Source: Rhizobium sp. (GTDB taxonomy: Bacteria; Pseudomonadota; Alphaproteobacteria; Rhizobiales; Rhizobiaceae). Taken from it: DNA of 64,000 nt. The notes under the pieces are model-generated. The model saw nothing but the letters and a program-made list of their open reading frames with translations. It ran no database searches and was not told where the DNA came from. The position numbers and the translations under genes are program-made. Shown piece after piece: positions 8,360 to 16,643 of this stretch (positions are counted from its first letter, which is position 1; each line of letters starts with the position of its first letter). Where the stretch lies: positions 32,186 to 96,185 of the forward strand of contig JAQGJP010000011.1 in NCBI GenBank assembly GCA_028290545.1, written 5' to 3'.

Positions 8360-8692
8360 GGTGAATCTCTGGCTGTGGCGAAGGCACCAGCTAAGTCGAA
8401 AATCGGCGGCAACGCAATCGCCTTCCCATCGCTTTGAATGGCTGCGCTGGTGGGAGCCCTGACGCTGCTGGGCTCGGCGCCGCATGACGGGGAGTGCCGG
8501 CAGCCTTTGATGATCCGATGATGGAGAGTCTCTCAAGACGCTGGAATTTCAGGCTTTCACTGTACAAAAAATGGCTGCACCGCCTGCTTGGGATTGTACT
8601 TAAATATTTGATTATAATAGATAAAACAATTTTTTGAAATGCGGAACCAAATGGCCGTGAATTGGTTTTTATTGCGTTAAAGGAGACCATTC
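8360..8692. other. 333-base intergenic region
   Basis: The half next to speB has ordinary base composition and no convincing gene. From about 8560 to 8690 it is strongly AT-rich and holds the promoter of the DUF982 gene. No RNA gene or repeat was seen. Confidence 0.6.
8588..8618 (+). promoter_or_regulatory. Candidate sigma-70-type promoter for the DUF982 gene
   Basis: A perfect TATAAT (8613-8618) lies 75 bases before the DUF982 start. The best upstream match to a -35 box is TTGGGA (8588-8593) with a long 19-base spacer. Confidence 0.35.
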
Positions 8693-8992
8693 ATGACGAT
8701 CATCGATATTCCGTGGCATCAGCCGGTCAGCGTGAAGCTTCAGAATGGAACCACGCGCCTTTTCCGTGGCGCCTATGACGCGCTGGATTTTCTGGAAAAC
8801 GAATGGCCGGTCCGCAAAGGCAAGCATTATGAAAACGCCAAGAGCCTCTGCCGCGCGGCGTTGGTGCGTTCGATCTCGACCGAAGCCGCTCGCGAGGCCT
8901 TCATTGCCTCCTGCCTGGAAGCGGCACTTCCTTGGACTGTCGGCGACGGCTATATCCCGCCATCACGCGGCCGGGTTCCGGTTGCCGCCTAG
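8693..8992 (+). CDS. DUF982 domain protein
   Basis: This 99-residue soluble protein matches the rhizobial DUF982 family. It has an N-terminal strand region, the conserved YDALDFLENEWPVRKG segment, a helix with YENAKSLCRAAL, and EAAREAFIASCLEA. AAAGGAGA sits about seven bases before the ATG. DUF982 genes are often multicopy in rhizobia and have no known function. The gene stands alone with an AT-rich promoter unlike the GC-rich surroundings. Confidence 0.85.
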   Translation: MTIIDIPWHQPVSVKLQNGTTRLFRGAYDALDFLENEWPVRKGKHYENAKSLCRAALVRSISTEAAREAFIASCLEAALPWTVGDGYIPPSRGRVPVAA

Positions 8993-9017
8993 CAGCGGGC
9001 AAATTATGGATTGAAAG

Positions 9018-9047
9018 CAAAAAGGCCGGGTGAAAATCCGGCCTTCG
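9018..9047 (-). terminator. Rho-independent terminator of rplM-rpsI
   Basis: On the minus strand AAGGCCGG and CCGGCCTT (9045-9038 and 9029-9022) form a stem with an 8-base loop, followed by a T run. It lies about 25 bases after the rpsI stop codon. Confidence 0.85.
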
Positions 9048-9071
9048 TAATTTGCGAGAGTGGGGACGCGA

Positions 9072-9539
9072 TTAACGCTTCGAGAACTGGAACGAACGAC
9101 GTGCCTTGGCACGGCCGTACTTCTTGCGCTCGACCACGCGGCTGTCGCGGGTCAGGAATCCACCCTTCTTGAGAACCGGACGCAGGCCCGGCTCGAAGTA
9201 GGTCATGGCCTTGGAAATGCCGTGGCGAACCGCACCGGCCTGACCGGAGAGACCGCCGCCAGCGACCGTCGCGACGACGTCGAACTGGCCATCGCGGGCA
9301 GCCGCGAAGATCGGCTGGCGCAGGATCATCTGCAGCACGGGACGGGCGAAATAGGCCGCGTAGTCCTTGCCGTTGATGACGATCTTGCCGGAGCCGGCCT
9401 TGACCCATACGCGAGCGACAGCGTTCTTGCGCTTGCCTGTTGCATAGGAGCGGCCCTGGGGATCGACCTTGCGGACGTGAACCGGAGCGGAGGCTTCGAC
9501 GGTGGTGCCGAGGTCCTTGAGGGAAGAAAGGTCAGCCAT
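9072..9539 (-). CDS. rpsI: 30S ribosomal protein S9
   Basis: S9 binds the 16S rRNA head, and its basic C-terminal tail reaches the P-site tRNA. The 155-residue protein carries [36 protein letters not shown] and the universal C-terminus ending [10 protein letters not shown] roughly 28-residue N-terminal extension before the core is usual in alphaproteobacteria. It is the second gene of the rplM-rpsI operon, with its ATG two bases after the rplM stop. A strong terminator follows. Confidence 0.98.
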   Translation of the reverse strand: MADLSSLKDLGTTVEASAPVHVRKVDPQGRSYATGKRKNAVARVWVKAGSGKIVINGKDYAAYFARPVLQMILRQPIFAAARDGQFDVVATVAGGGLSGQAGAVRHGISKAMTYFEPGLRPVLKKGGFLTRDSRVVERKKYGRAKARRSFQFSKR

Positions 9540-9541
9540 GA

Positions 9542-10006
9542 TCAGCCTCTTTTCGTGTTCTTGGCATTGAGCGAGGCCACGTCGAGAGCGACTGGCTGCT
9601 GTGCTTCATGCGGATGGGCGGCGCCTGCATAGACCTTGAGGTTCTTCATCTGGCGACGGCCGAGCGGGCCGCGCGGAACCATGCGTTCGACAGCCTTCTC
9701 GAGAACACGCTCCGGAAAGCGGCCTTCGAGGGTCTGGCGCATCGTGCGTTCCTTGATGCCACCGGGATAGCCGGTATGCCAGTAGAACTTCTTGTCAGTG
9801 TATTTCTTGCCGGTGAAGATGACCTTGTCGGCATTGATGACGATGACGTTGTCGCCATCATCGACATGCGGGGTAAAGGTCGGCTTGTGCTTGCCGCGCA
9901 GACGATTGGCGATGATGGAAGCGAGACGGCCAACGACGAGGCCTTCGGCATCGATCAACAGCCACTTCTTCTCGACTTCTGCCGGCTTCTGTACGAAGGT
10001 GGACAT
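9542..10006 (-). CDS. rplM: 50S ribosomal protein L13
   Basis: L13 is an early-assembly 23S rRNA-binding protein. The 154-residue product shows [44 protein letters not shown]-like [13 protein letters not shown], and [20 protein letters not shown]. The open frame runs on to 10219, but [15 protein letters not shown] at 10006 is the standard start. It heads the rplM-rpsI operon. In other bacteria L13 represses its own mRNA; the leader here contains a hairpin (separate entry) that may be relevant. Confidence 0.98.
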   Translation of the reverse strand: MSTFVQKPAEVEKKWLLIDAEGLVVGRLASIIANRLRGKHKPTFTPHVDDGDNVIVINADKVIFTGKKYTDKKFYWHTGYPGGIKERTMRQTLEGRFPERVLEKAVERMVPRGPLGRRQMKNLKVYAGAAHPHEAQQPVALDVASLNAKNTKRG

Positions 10007-10093
10007 ATGTCTGTTCTTTCGTGTTTCGATCCCCAATGCCAAAAGCGGGCAAGGGGCGTTTCTTGTTGCTTGGATTGCAGTCCAACGAAGGCT

Positions 10094-10126
10094 ACAAAAA
10101 AGATGCCGCCCGTGAGAGCAGCATCT
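10094..10126 (-). terminator. Terminator-like hairpin upstream of rplM
   Basis: On the minus strand AGATGCTGC pairs with GCGGCATCT (one G-T pair, 8-base loop) and is followed by six T residues. It lies about 120 bases after the EamA stop and 88 bases before the rplM start. It can end the EamA transcript or act as an attenuator in the rplM leader. Confidence 0.6.
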
Positions 10127-10219
10127 GGGATGGTGTATAATCAACGTGGCATCATTGGTCAAGCTCGACGTTTTTTGGAGCGTCGATAAATAGATGTTTC
10201 GAATCAATGGGTTATACAA

Positions 10220-10237
10220 GAGGTATTCAGATACCTC
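10220..10237. repeat. Short perfect inverted repeat downstream of the EamA gene
   Basis: GAGGTAT-TCAG-ATACCTC forms a 7-bp stem with a 4-base loop, 11 bases beyond the EamA stop codon. No T run follows on the minus strand, so its role in termination is uncertain. Confidence 0.4.
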
Positions 10238-10247
10238 ATAGTTTGGC

Positions 10248-11084
10248 CTAACCCAGCTTCATCGTCAGGGCGCCGATGGCAATGATCGCTCCGGCGACAT
10301 AGCGCCAGACACTGGCTCTTTCCTTGAGGATGAATACGGAAATAATCAGCGCAAAGAAAATCGATGTCTCGCGCAAGGCGGCGACGGCGGCGATCGGCGC
10401 TTGCGTCATGGCGTAGAGCGCCAGCCCGTAGGAGGCCACCGACCCGGCGCCGCCAATCAGTCCGCGCCGCCAGGTCCGCCGCACATGGACAAGGACAGGT
10501 GGCACGCCGCGCATGAGAAACGCGAAGGCGAACAGGGGAATTGGTGGCAGAATGGATATCCACAGCGTGTAGGAGATCGGGTTGCCGGCGAGTCGCGCGC
10601 CGATGCCATCGACGTAGGTGTAGAGCGAAATGACCACGGCGTTGGCGATCGCAACCCAGATGGCCTTGCTGTTGCCGCCGCGAAAATCGGCGGCAATGGT
10701 CAATACGCCGACGCAGATGAACGTGACGCCCGCGAACATCACCGGTGACAGGTGCTCGCCCAGGATCGAGCCGCTGGTGGTCGCAACGATCAGCGGCGCC
10801 ACCCCACGCATCAGGGGATAGACAAGTCCGATGTCGCCCAGCCGATAAGCAACTCCGACCAATTGGTAATAGGTGAAATGGATACAGACCGACGCGAGAA
10901 TGAACGGCCAGGCCGTGGCATTGGGCATCGGTAGAAAAGGCAGGGCGCAGATCGAGGCGACCGATGCGCCGAGCGCTACCATGCTCGAGTCGAGTTGCTT
11001 GTCGGTGCCGGATTTGACCAGCGCGTTCCAGGTGGCGTGAAGAAGAGCGCCAAAAAGGACAAGAGCTACAATATCGAGAGGCAT
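10248..11084 (-). CDS. EamA/DMT-family transporter
   Basis: The 278-residue protein has about ten membrane helices arranged as two EamA repeats of five. It opens with [20 protein letters not shown], a signature of the drug/metabolite transporter superfamily; [12 protein letters not shown] ends the first repeat, and the second ends with [15 protein letters not shown]. The frame is open to 11159, but [15 protein letters not shown] at 11084 starts directly at the first helix. It likely exports a small metabolite; the substrate is unknown. It is transcribed alone towards rplM. Confidence 0.85.
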   Translation of the reverse strand: MPLDIVALVLFGALLHATWNALVKSGTDKQLDSSMVALGASVASICALPFLPMPNATAWPFILASVCIHFTYYQLVGVAYRLGDIGLVYPLMRGVAPLIVATTSGSILGEHLSPVMFAGVTFICVGVLTIAADFRGGNSKAIWVAIANAVVISLYTYVDGIGARLAGNPISYTLWISILPPIPLFAFAFLMRGVPPVLVHVRRTWRRGLIGGAGSVASYGLALYAMTQAPIAAVAALRETSIFFALIISVFILKERASVWRYVAGAIIAIGALTMKLG

Positions 11085-11201
11085 GATATACCGGAAATGC
11101 GAAGGAGGGCAGTGAGTTACACCCGATCGGACGCCTAAAGCAAAGCCCAAAAGCGCCATTTTTTGGGTATTTCAATAAAAGTCGATGCTTGATGATGCGC
11201 A

Positions 11202-11217
11202 GCGCGAAGCTTCGCGC
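11202..11217. repeat. 16-bp perfect palindrome
   Basis: GCGCGAAGCTTCGCGC is perfectly self-complementary and lies in the 244-base divergent region between the EamA gene and the VOC gene. It could be an operator or a remnant of a repeated palindromic element. Confidence 0.4.
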
Positions 11218-11328
11218 CCCCGCTTTGTTCTGATAGATCAATAGATTTGATTTCTGTGTTGATACAAACAGATAGATAGGGTACAAAAAGAAAACATATA
11301 GCGTACGTATGAAGAATTTGGTGCGAAA

Positions 11329-11760
11329 ATGTCGATTGATCGCAGGATTTCGCTGATAACCCTTGGTGTGGACGACGTGGCTCGATCCACCGCTTTCTAT
11401 GAAAAGCTGGGCTGGGCCAAATCCGAATCCAGCCAGGCGGCCATCACTTTCATTCAGCTCAAGGGCACGGTGCTCGGTCTGTTTTCGCGTCAGTCATTGG
11501 CTGATGATGCCCATGTCGAGAATACTGCGAAGGGATTTTCCGGCGTGACCCTCGCCCATAATGTCACGAGCAAAAAAGGCGTCGATGCGGTGTTCAAATT
11601 CGCCATCGCCTGCGGCGCGACCGAGGTTAAAAAGCCGGAAGAGGTCTTCTGGGGCGGCTATTCCGGCTATTTCGCTGATCCGGACGGACATCTCTGGGAA
11701 ATTGCCTTCAATCCCTTCTTCCCAATGGATGCCGAGGGGCATGTGGTTCTACCGGAATAG
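11329..11760 (+). CDS. VOC (glyoxalase/bleomycin-resistance fold) family protein
   Basis: This 143-residue protein has one vicinal-oxygen-chelate module made of two beta-alpha-beta-beta-beta units. Visible marks are ISLITLGVDDVARSTAFYEK at the N-terminus and GYSGYFADPDGHLWEIAFNP near the end, where the final glutamate is a usual metal ligand. Many VOC proteins in rhizobia are unassigned, so the substrate is unknown. It is cytoplasmic with no signal peptide. Its 3' end overlaps the convergent exported gene by 12 bases. Confidence 0.85.
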   Translation: MSIDRRISLITLGVDDVARSTAFYEKLGWAKSESSQAAITFIQLKGTVLGLFSRQSLADDAHVENTAKGFSGVTLAHNVTSKKGVDAVFKFAIACGATEVKKPEEVFWGGYSGYFADPDGHLWEIAFNPFFPMDAEGHVVLPE

Positions 11761-12072
11761 ACAGCCGGCAAAGCCGATGTCGCAATCGGAGCTGACACAA
11801 TGGCGGACCGGGCAGCGATCCGTATCCGATGACGGAATGAGGACGCGTTCGGTCACCTGATGAGACGCGCAAAACCCGTCATTGCTGACATAGCGATCGT
11901 ATAACGTCAGCCCATTCTTGCGGGGAGAGGGATACCGGAAGATCGCCGCTCCCTGGTTTTCGATGATCGACTGTATATCGCCGCAGCTGTGCTGTAGCGC
12001 GCTATAGCGCGAGATTGCAGATGCCGACGTCGCCGTCACCGCGAGCATTGCAATCGCGATAATTTTCTTCAT
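11749..12072 (-). CDS. Exported cysteine-rich hypothetical protein
   Basis: The 107-residue product starts with a signal peptide (MKKIIAIAMLAVTATSASA). The mature part contains six cysteines, including HSCGDIQ, DGFCASHQV and CPVRHCVSSDCD. This suggests a small disulphide-bonded periplasmic protein. Very similar small proteins are common in rhizobia, but no function is known to me. The gene's last 12 bases overlap the end of the VOC gene in convergent orientation. Confidence 0.75.
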   Translation of the reverse strand: MKKIIAIAMLAVTATSASAISRYSALQHSCGDIQSIIENQGAAIFRYPSPRKNGLTLYDRYVSNDGFCASHQVTERVLIPSSDTDRCPVRHCVSSDCDIGFAGCLFR

Positions 12073-12158
12073 TCACTTTCCTCCCCGAATCCAAAACACT
12101 ATCTGAGAGTCCCAGTCGAAAAATATATGCGTCGGTGCAAACAGGCAAGGAGCAGCCC

Positions 12159-12587
12159 ATGAAACATGATCAGTATGATCGAAGCTTGATCCGGGACGTG
12201 CTGAAATCCACCAAAACCATCGCTGTCGTGGGTGCCTCCGCCAATCCGTCACGACCGAGCTATGGTGTCATGCGGTTCCTGCTTGGCAAGGGCTATCACG
12301 TCATTCCCGTCAATCCGGGCCATGCCGGCCAGGAAATCCATGGCCAGAAGGTCTTCGGCAAGCTCGCCGATATCGATGAGCCGATAGACATGGTCGATGT
12401 CTTCCGTGCGGCCGACCAATTGCCGGGTGTCGTCGACGACGTGCTGGCACTGCAAAAACTGCCCAGGGTGATCTGGGGCCAATTGAGCGTCCGTCACGAC
12501 GGTGCCGCCGAAAAGGCCGAGGAAAAAGGCATTATCGTTATCATGGACCGCTGCCCGGCGATCGAATATCCGCGTGTGATGAGCTGA
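12159..12587 (+). CDS. CoA-binding (Rossmann) protein
   Basis: The 142-residue protein is a single CoA-binding Rossmann domain, as found in the N-terminal part of succinyl-CoA synthetase alpha and in stand-alone YccU-type proteins. Key features are IAVVGASANPSRPSYGVMRF (nucleotide loop), KGYHVIPVNPG, and a C-terminal MDRCPAIEYPRV. AAGGAG lies six bases before the ATG at 12159, which makes the upstream in-frame start at 12135 unlikely. Function is unknown beyond ligand binding. Confidence 0.88.
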   Translation: MKHDQYDRSLIRDVLKSTKTIAVVGASANPSRPSYGVMRFLLGKGYHVIPVNPGHAGQEIHGQKVFGKLADIDEPIDMVDVFRAADQLPGVVDDVLALQKLPRVIWGQLSVRHDGAAEKAEEKGIIVIMDRCPAIEYPRVMS

Positions 12588-12593
12588 ATCTGC

Positions 12594-12833
12594 TCACCGA
12601 GCGTTGGTCAATTCTTTCTCGTCGTCCGAACTGCGTGCGGCGATAGCAACCAGTTGATAGGCCGTTACTTTTCGTTTGGCAGCGGTTTGCGACAGGTTTT
12701 CGTAATTGCGCGCGACGAGTTCATCGAGACGTTCGTCCTCGTTATCATCCCACCACGCGGTGATTTTCGACCGAATTGCCCGTGCTGCCTGCGCGATTTT
12801 CATCTGATCCCAGTCCCATTGCGGCGAGATCAT
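12594..12833 (-). CDS. Small hypothetical protein
   Basis: The 79-residue product (MISPQWDWDQMKIAQAARAI...) is charged and probably helical, with no signal or membrane segment. I start at 12833 because AGGGA lies six bases upstream; an in-frame ATG at 12857 has no such site. Codon use matches neighbouring genes. It converges with the CoA-binding gene. I do not recognise a family. Confidence 0.6.
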   Translation of the reverse strand: MISPQWDWDQMKIAQAARAIRSKITAWWDDNEDERLDELVARNYENLSQTAAKRKVTAYQLVAIAARSSDDEKELTNAR

Positions 12834-12892
12834 CGCAAATTCCCTGGTTGTGCGCATTGATGGAGATCAACTTTCGGAAATATAATGTAGTT

Positions 12893-13801
12893 CTAATCTT
12901 CTCCGAGCCGGGCGCGGATATGGACGGGGCGAATGCCGGACCGCTTGTCGATCTCAGTCGAGACGTAGATCGCCGCAGCCGCTTGCGCATAATGAATCGC
13001 GGCCTCGAATTCCGAGCCTGACGCCAGTCGATTGGCCAGCGCCCCGATGAAGAAATCACCGGCCCCATGCGCGGAGACGACGTCGGCGCGGAACGGCGCC
13101 TGATGCTCGGCCCGGCCACCGGCCCGCATGTGGACCACGCCTTCGCCGCCTAGCGTGATGATCGCCTTGGGTATCTGCCCGCAGAGAAAGCCGATGGCAT
13201 TCATGCCGTCTTTGACATCCTCAATGCGCTGACCTGAAAGAACCTCGCCCTCGCCCCGGTTGACGATCAGGATATCGACAAGGCCGACAAGCTCCGGAGC
13301 CATTTGCCGCGCAGGGGCCGCGTTGAAGATTACCGTCACGCCTGCTTCGTGCGCCTTGCGGGCCATGCCGATATTGGCTTCGTCGGTCACCTCGTTCTGC
13401 AGCAGGAGAAAGCCGGTATCATCGGGCAATTCGACCATGGCCGGATCGAAATCGAGGTTGGAGCCCGAAACCACCACCGCGCCATAATCCCCGGCCGGCG
13501 TGACGATCGCCACGCTCATGCCGCTGGCTTGCCCTTCGCCAAACTGCATGAGCGAGGCGTCGACGCCCTGCGCGATCAGGTCGGTCTTAATCGTCTTGCC
13601 GATGGTGTCGTCGCCGATCCGGCCCGCCATGAACGTCGTGGCGCCGTTGCGGGCCGCGGCGACTGCCTGGTTACGTCCCTTGCCGCCGATCACGTACCGG
13701 ACGGACTTGCCCGGCAGGGTTTCATCGAGATGTGGCATGCGCGGAGCATCGACGACGACATCATAGTGCAGGGAACCAGCTACAAGTATCGTCTTTGCCA
13801 C
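12893..13801 (-). CDS. PfkB-family carbohydrate kinase (ribokinase-like)
   Basis: The 302-residue protein follows the ribokinase plan. It has ILVAGSLHYDVVVDAPRMPH at the N-terminus, the sugar-binding VIGGKGRNQAVAAARNGA, FNAAPARQM, and the second PfkB signature SAHGAGDFFIGALANRL with the catalytic Asp. The usual GKGANQA of ribokinases reads GKGRNQA here. The start is a GTG at 13801, seven bases after GGGAGG and two bases after the stop of the preceding gene, so the two are translationally coupled. It probably phosphorylates the sugar made by that upstream isomerase; the substrate is unknown. Confidence 0.88.
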   Translation of the reverse strand: MAKTILVAGSLHYDVVVDAPRMPHLDETLPGKSVRYVIGGKGRNQAVAAARNGATTFMAGRIGDDTIGKTIKTDLIAQGVDASLMQFGEGQASGMSVAIVTPAGDYGAVVVSGSNLDFDPAMVELPDDTGFLLLQNEVTDEANIGMARKAHEAGVTVIFNAAPARQMAPELVGLVDILIVNRGEGEVLSGQRIEDVKDGMNAIGFLCGQIPKAIITLGGEGVVHMRAGGRAEHQAPFRADVVSAHGAGDFFIGALANRLASGSEFEAAIHYAQAAAAIYVSTEIDKRSGIRPVHIRARLGED

Positions 13802-13803
13802 GG

Positions 13804-14796
13804 CTACGCCTCCCGATAAATTTCCTGCATGATGATGCGCTGGCTGATCGCCGCGTCCTGTTTGGCGATAGCTTGCCCGAGCGCCTGGTTTTCGGCAAGC
13901 CGGTCGGCAACTGCCATCAGTCTCTCCGCCGCGAGAATATTGGTGCGGCATTCCTCCACGGGATCAAGGCCGCCGTGGTCCGGGAACGTATCGAAGTAGA
14001 TCGCGCTCGAATAACCGGACTTCGTCAATTCGATCAGCAGTTCGATCGTCTGTACGGGATGGACGGTGCCGATCATCAGGCCGTCGTCGCGCTTGCCGTA
14101 GCCGTCATTGAGGTGAACGCCGAGAATGCGGGAGTGCCGGGCGACGAGACTTGCGGAATGCGCCGGCATTTCGTCTGCGAACAGCACATGGCAGAAATCG
14201 AGGGTAACGCCGAGATTGGCGGACCCTGCTTCCTTGATCGCCAGCAGCGTGGTGCCGATATCGGGCATCAGCGCATAGCATCTTGGCTCATTGGGTTTGT
14301 ATTCTATAGCAATATCGCAGCCGGCATCGTGGCTGGCGACATCCCGGATGGCGGAAATCGTGTCATCCCACATTCTCTTGTAATCGCCCTGGAAGGCATA
14401 GTCGAAACCGTCCTGACCCATCCATAGCGTCATCAGGCTGGCGCCCATCTCCCTGACCGCGTCGATGCCGCGCTTGGTGATGTCGATCGCCGCCTGGCGT
14501 ACTTTCTGATCGGGATGGGTGAAAGCACCTAGCTTGAAGCCGGGATCGGTATAATAGCGCATCGCTCCGCCGTTCAATGCCAGGCCGAGATCCTGCATGC
14601 GGGCCGAAAGCTCCTTTGGCGTCGTGTCGCCGAAATGGTCCGGATAATTGAGGTCGGCAGCGTTCAGGCCTTCGACGGTCGCCACGCGCTCGAGAATATC
14701 GATCGTCGTGACGCGGTTCTTGCCGGGCCAATAGGTCGCGGCGTCCATCTTGAAAGCGTTGAGGCGGGCTGCAAAAGTCCTTGGAAGCTTTTTCAT
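13804..14796 (-). CDS. Sugar isomerase/epimerase, xylose-isomerase-like TIM barrel
   Basis: The 330-residue protein belongs to the AP-endonuclease-2/xylose-isomerase TIM-barrel superfamily. Likely metal ligands are the Glu in DIAIEYKPNEPR, Asp and His in VTLDFCHVLFADE, the His in ILGVHLNDGYGKRDDGLMIG, and the late Asp in AIYFDTFPDHGG. It is the first gene of a two-gene operon with the PfkB kinase. GTG at 14802 is two codons upstream of the ATG I use. The pairing suggests a short route for an uncommon sugar or polyol, not identified. Confidence 0.8.
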   Translation of the reverse strand: MKKLPRTFAARLNAFKMDAATYWPGKNRVTTIDILERVATVEGLNAADLNYPDHFGDTTPKELSARMQDLGLALNGGAMRYYTDPGFKLGAFTHPDQKVRQAAIDITKRGIDAVREMGASLMTLWMGQDGFDYAFQGDYKRMWDDTISAIRDVASHDAGCDIAIEYKPNEPRCYALMPDIGTTLLAIKEAGSANLGVTLDFCHVLFADEMPAHSASLVARHSRILGVHLNDGYGKRDDGLMIGTVHPVQTIELLIELTKSGYSSAIYFDTFPDHGGLDPVEECRTNILAAERLMAVADRLAENQALGQAIAKQDAAISQRIIMQEIYREA

Positions 14797-14817
14797 CGGC
14801 ACGCTATCTGGTTACCA

Positions 14818-16431
14818 TTACAGGCCGTCGTTCTTCTTATTGAGGCTGATCTCGCCAAGCCTGCGCGCCATGTCCTGTTCGATCGAATGGCCCGGGGTGG
14901 CACCAGTGATCGGATGGATGTCGCGCCGCACGGGATTGACCGCCGGCGTTGCGGGCTCGCGCCGCTCGCCGGCAACGGCGGGCGGCGGATAATTATCCAG
15001 TACGCCGTCCGCCTCGAGTTCGGCTTCGAGCAGCTTTTCGAAATCGCTGGCCAAGCGCTGCTGGCTCTTCTCCGTCGCTTCATCAAACGCTGCGGTTTCC
15101 ACTTCGCGCTCGGCAGTTGCGGGCTGATCGTCAGCCACCTCTGTTTCAGCGAAAGGCCACTGTGCCGATTGAGGGGAATGTACCGGCTGTGCGACCGGTT
15201 GCTCGACGACCGGCTGCTGCGCCTGCCTTTGCTCCGCCTGTGCGCGGCGTGCTGCCTCGAACCGGGCCATGGCCTCGGCGCGGGCGGCGGTCACACGCTC
15301 GGCTTCGATGCGCGCGGACTCCGCCCGGGCGGCTTCCGCCCTTTCCGCTTCCAGCCGGGTCGCTTCGGCGCGTTCGGCTTCTGCCCGTTCGGCCTCCTGG
15401 CGCGCAAGGGCGGCTTCCTGACGGGCTTTCTCCGCGCGTTCCGCCTCAAGTTTCGCGGCTTCGGCTCTTTGTGCCTCCATGCGTGCCAGTTCGAGCCGAG
15501 ACGCTTCGGCATGCACAGCCTCCGCTCGCTCGGCATCGGCTTTGGCCGCCGCCGCGCGTTCGGACTCGAGCCGGGCTGCTTCCGCGCGCGCTGTCTCTGC
15601 CCTCACAGCCTCCATCCTGGCGGTTTCTGCCCTCGCAGCCTCGGCGCGCGCGGCTTCAGCCTTGCTGACATCCAGCTGCCGTTCCAGCTCCCAGATGGCG
15701 TCCTCTTCCCGACTGGGCTTTTCGTCGGGCGGCGCGGCGCTGAGGACCCGGTTTCGCGCCTGATCGAGCGCGCTTTCTGCCTGGGCTGTGATCGAAGCCG
15801 GTCGTCCTTCATTCTCCGAACGGACCGCTGGGGTGGTCTGAGCAGGTTGGGTGGAGACCTTCGCGCCGCTCAGCGGCTCCCGATCATCGTCATAGAGGAC
15901 CGATCCCATGGCCGAGACGCTCGCGACGTCGGCAGACTGGATCCTGCCCGCATCAGCCGCGCGGGTCCCCTGGCCATTCTCGCCATTCTGGCCCTGTCGC
16001 TGCCGTCTGCCGCCGTCCTGACGTCCCTGGTTCGTCCGCCCGGCCGGGACAGATGTGGCGACCTCGGCGCGGCGCGGTTCAGCCGCGACGGCCGAAATCA
16101 CCGATGGGGCGGCGGCAGGCGCTGCGCCCGGCTTCTGGCGCATTTCGCCGCCGATGCCCGTTTCGATGACGATATCGGTCGGACCGCCAATCATGATCAG
16201 ATGCTCGGTGTCGTCGCGGCGGATCAGCACAAGCCGGCGCTTGGCGTCGATCGCCGCTGCGTCCAGCACCATAAGCCGATGTTCGCGTATCCTTCCACCC
16301 TTGATGAACAAGGGCGAGTTGCGTCGCTTGAGGAAGATCAACACTGCAATCAGCACCAGGAAAGCCAGGGCGACGCCACCAATGGCGATCAACAGGCGAG
16401 GGGCAAGTTCCGGGGCCAGTCCGTCGAGCAT
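14818..16431 (-). CDS. FliO-like flagellar biosynthesis protein with long TolA-like coiled coil
   Basis: The first ~90 residues resemble rhizobial FliO. One membrane helix ([20 protein letters not shown]) is followed by [20 protein letters not shown] and [19 protein letters not shown] low-complexity linker follows. Residues ~250-400 are a very regular Ala-Glu-Arg coiled coil ([15 protein letters not shown] and variants) like TolA domain II. The last 130 residues are acidic and lack a known fold. At 537 residues it is far longer than classical FliO. It is divergent from cckA, the usual place for this gene in rhizobia. FliO helps assemble the flagellar export gate; that role is inferred from the N-terminus only. 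Confidence 0.75.
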   Translation of the reverse strand: MLDGLAPELAPRLLIAIGGVALAFLVLIAVLIFLKRRNSPLFIKGGRIREHRLMVLDAAAIDAKRRLVLIRRDDTEHLIMIGGPTDIVIETGIGGEMRQKPGAAPAAAPSVISAVAAEPRRAEVATSVPAGRTNQGRQDGGRRQRQGQNGENGQGTRAADAGRIQSADVASVSAMGSVLYDDDREPLSGAKVSTQPAQTTPAVRSENEGRPASITAQAESALDQARNRVLSAAPPDEKPSREEDAIWELERQLDVSKAEAARAEAARAETARMEAVRAETARAEAARLESERAAAAKADAERAEAVHAEASRLELARMEAQRAEAAKLEAERAEKARQEAALARQEAERAEAERAEATRLEAERAEAARAESARIEAERVTAARAEAMARFEAARRAQAEQRQAQQPVVEQPVAQPVHSPQSAQWPFAETEVADDQPATAEREVETAAFDEATEKSQQRLASDFEKLLEAELEADGVLDNYPPPAVAGERREPATPAVNPVRRDIHPITGATPGHSIEQDMARRLGEISLNKKNDGL

Positions 16432-16643
16432 AGTCTGTCCTTTCCGGTTGTTTTTCCGGCTGAAAACTGATGTCTCTAATGGTCATTGACGGCATTTTTC
16501 CGGCTTGGCAAGCGGTTTTGCCCTTTATCCCCCGCGCTGTCATGGCGCGCGCCCTGTGTCTTTTGCGCATTGGCGCCGATTCATCGGTGAATTCATGTAC
16601 TAATCCGCTTTTTGCCGGGGCGGCAAGTTGATAAGGATGAGTC

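Noticed and set aside
14635..16470. 611-residue open frame on the plus strand opposite the FliO-like gene
   Set aside because: It is an antisense shadow: the product is Arg/Cys/Leu-rich low complexity, while the minus frame has a membrane helix and FliO-like motifs.
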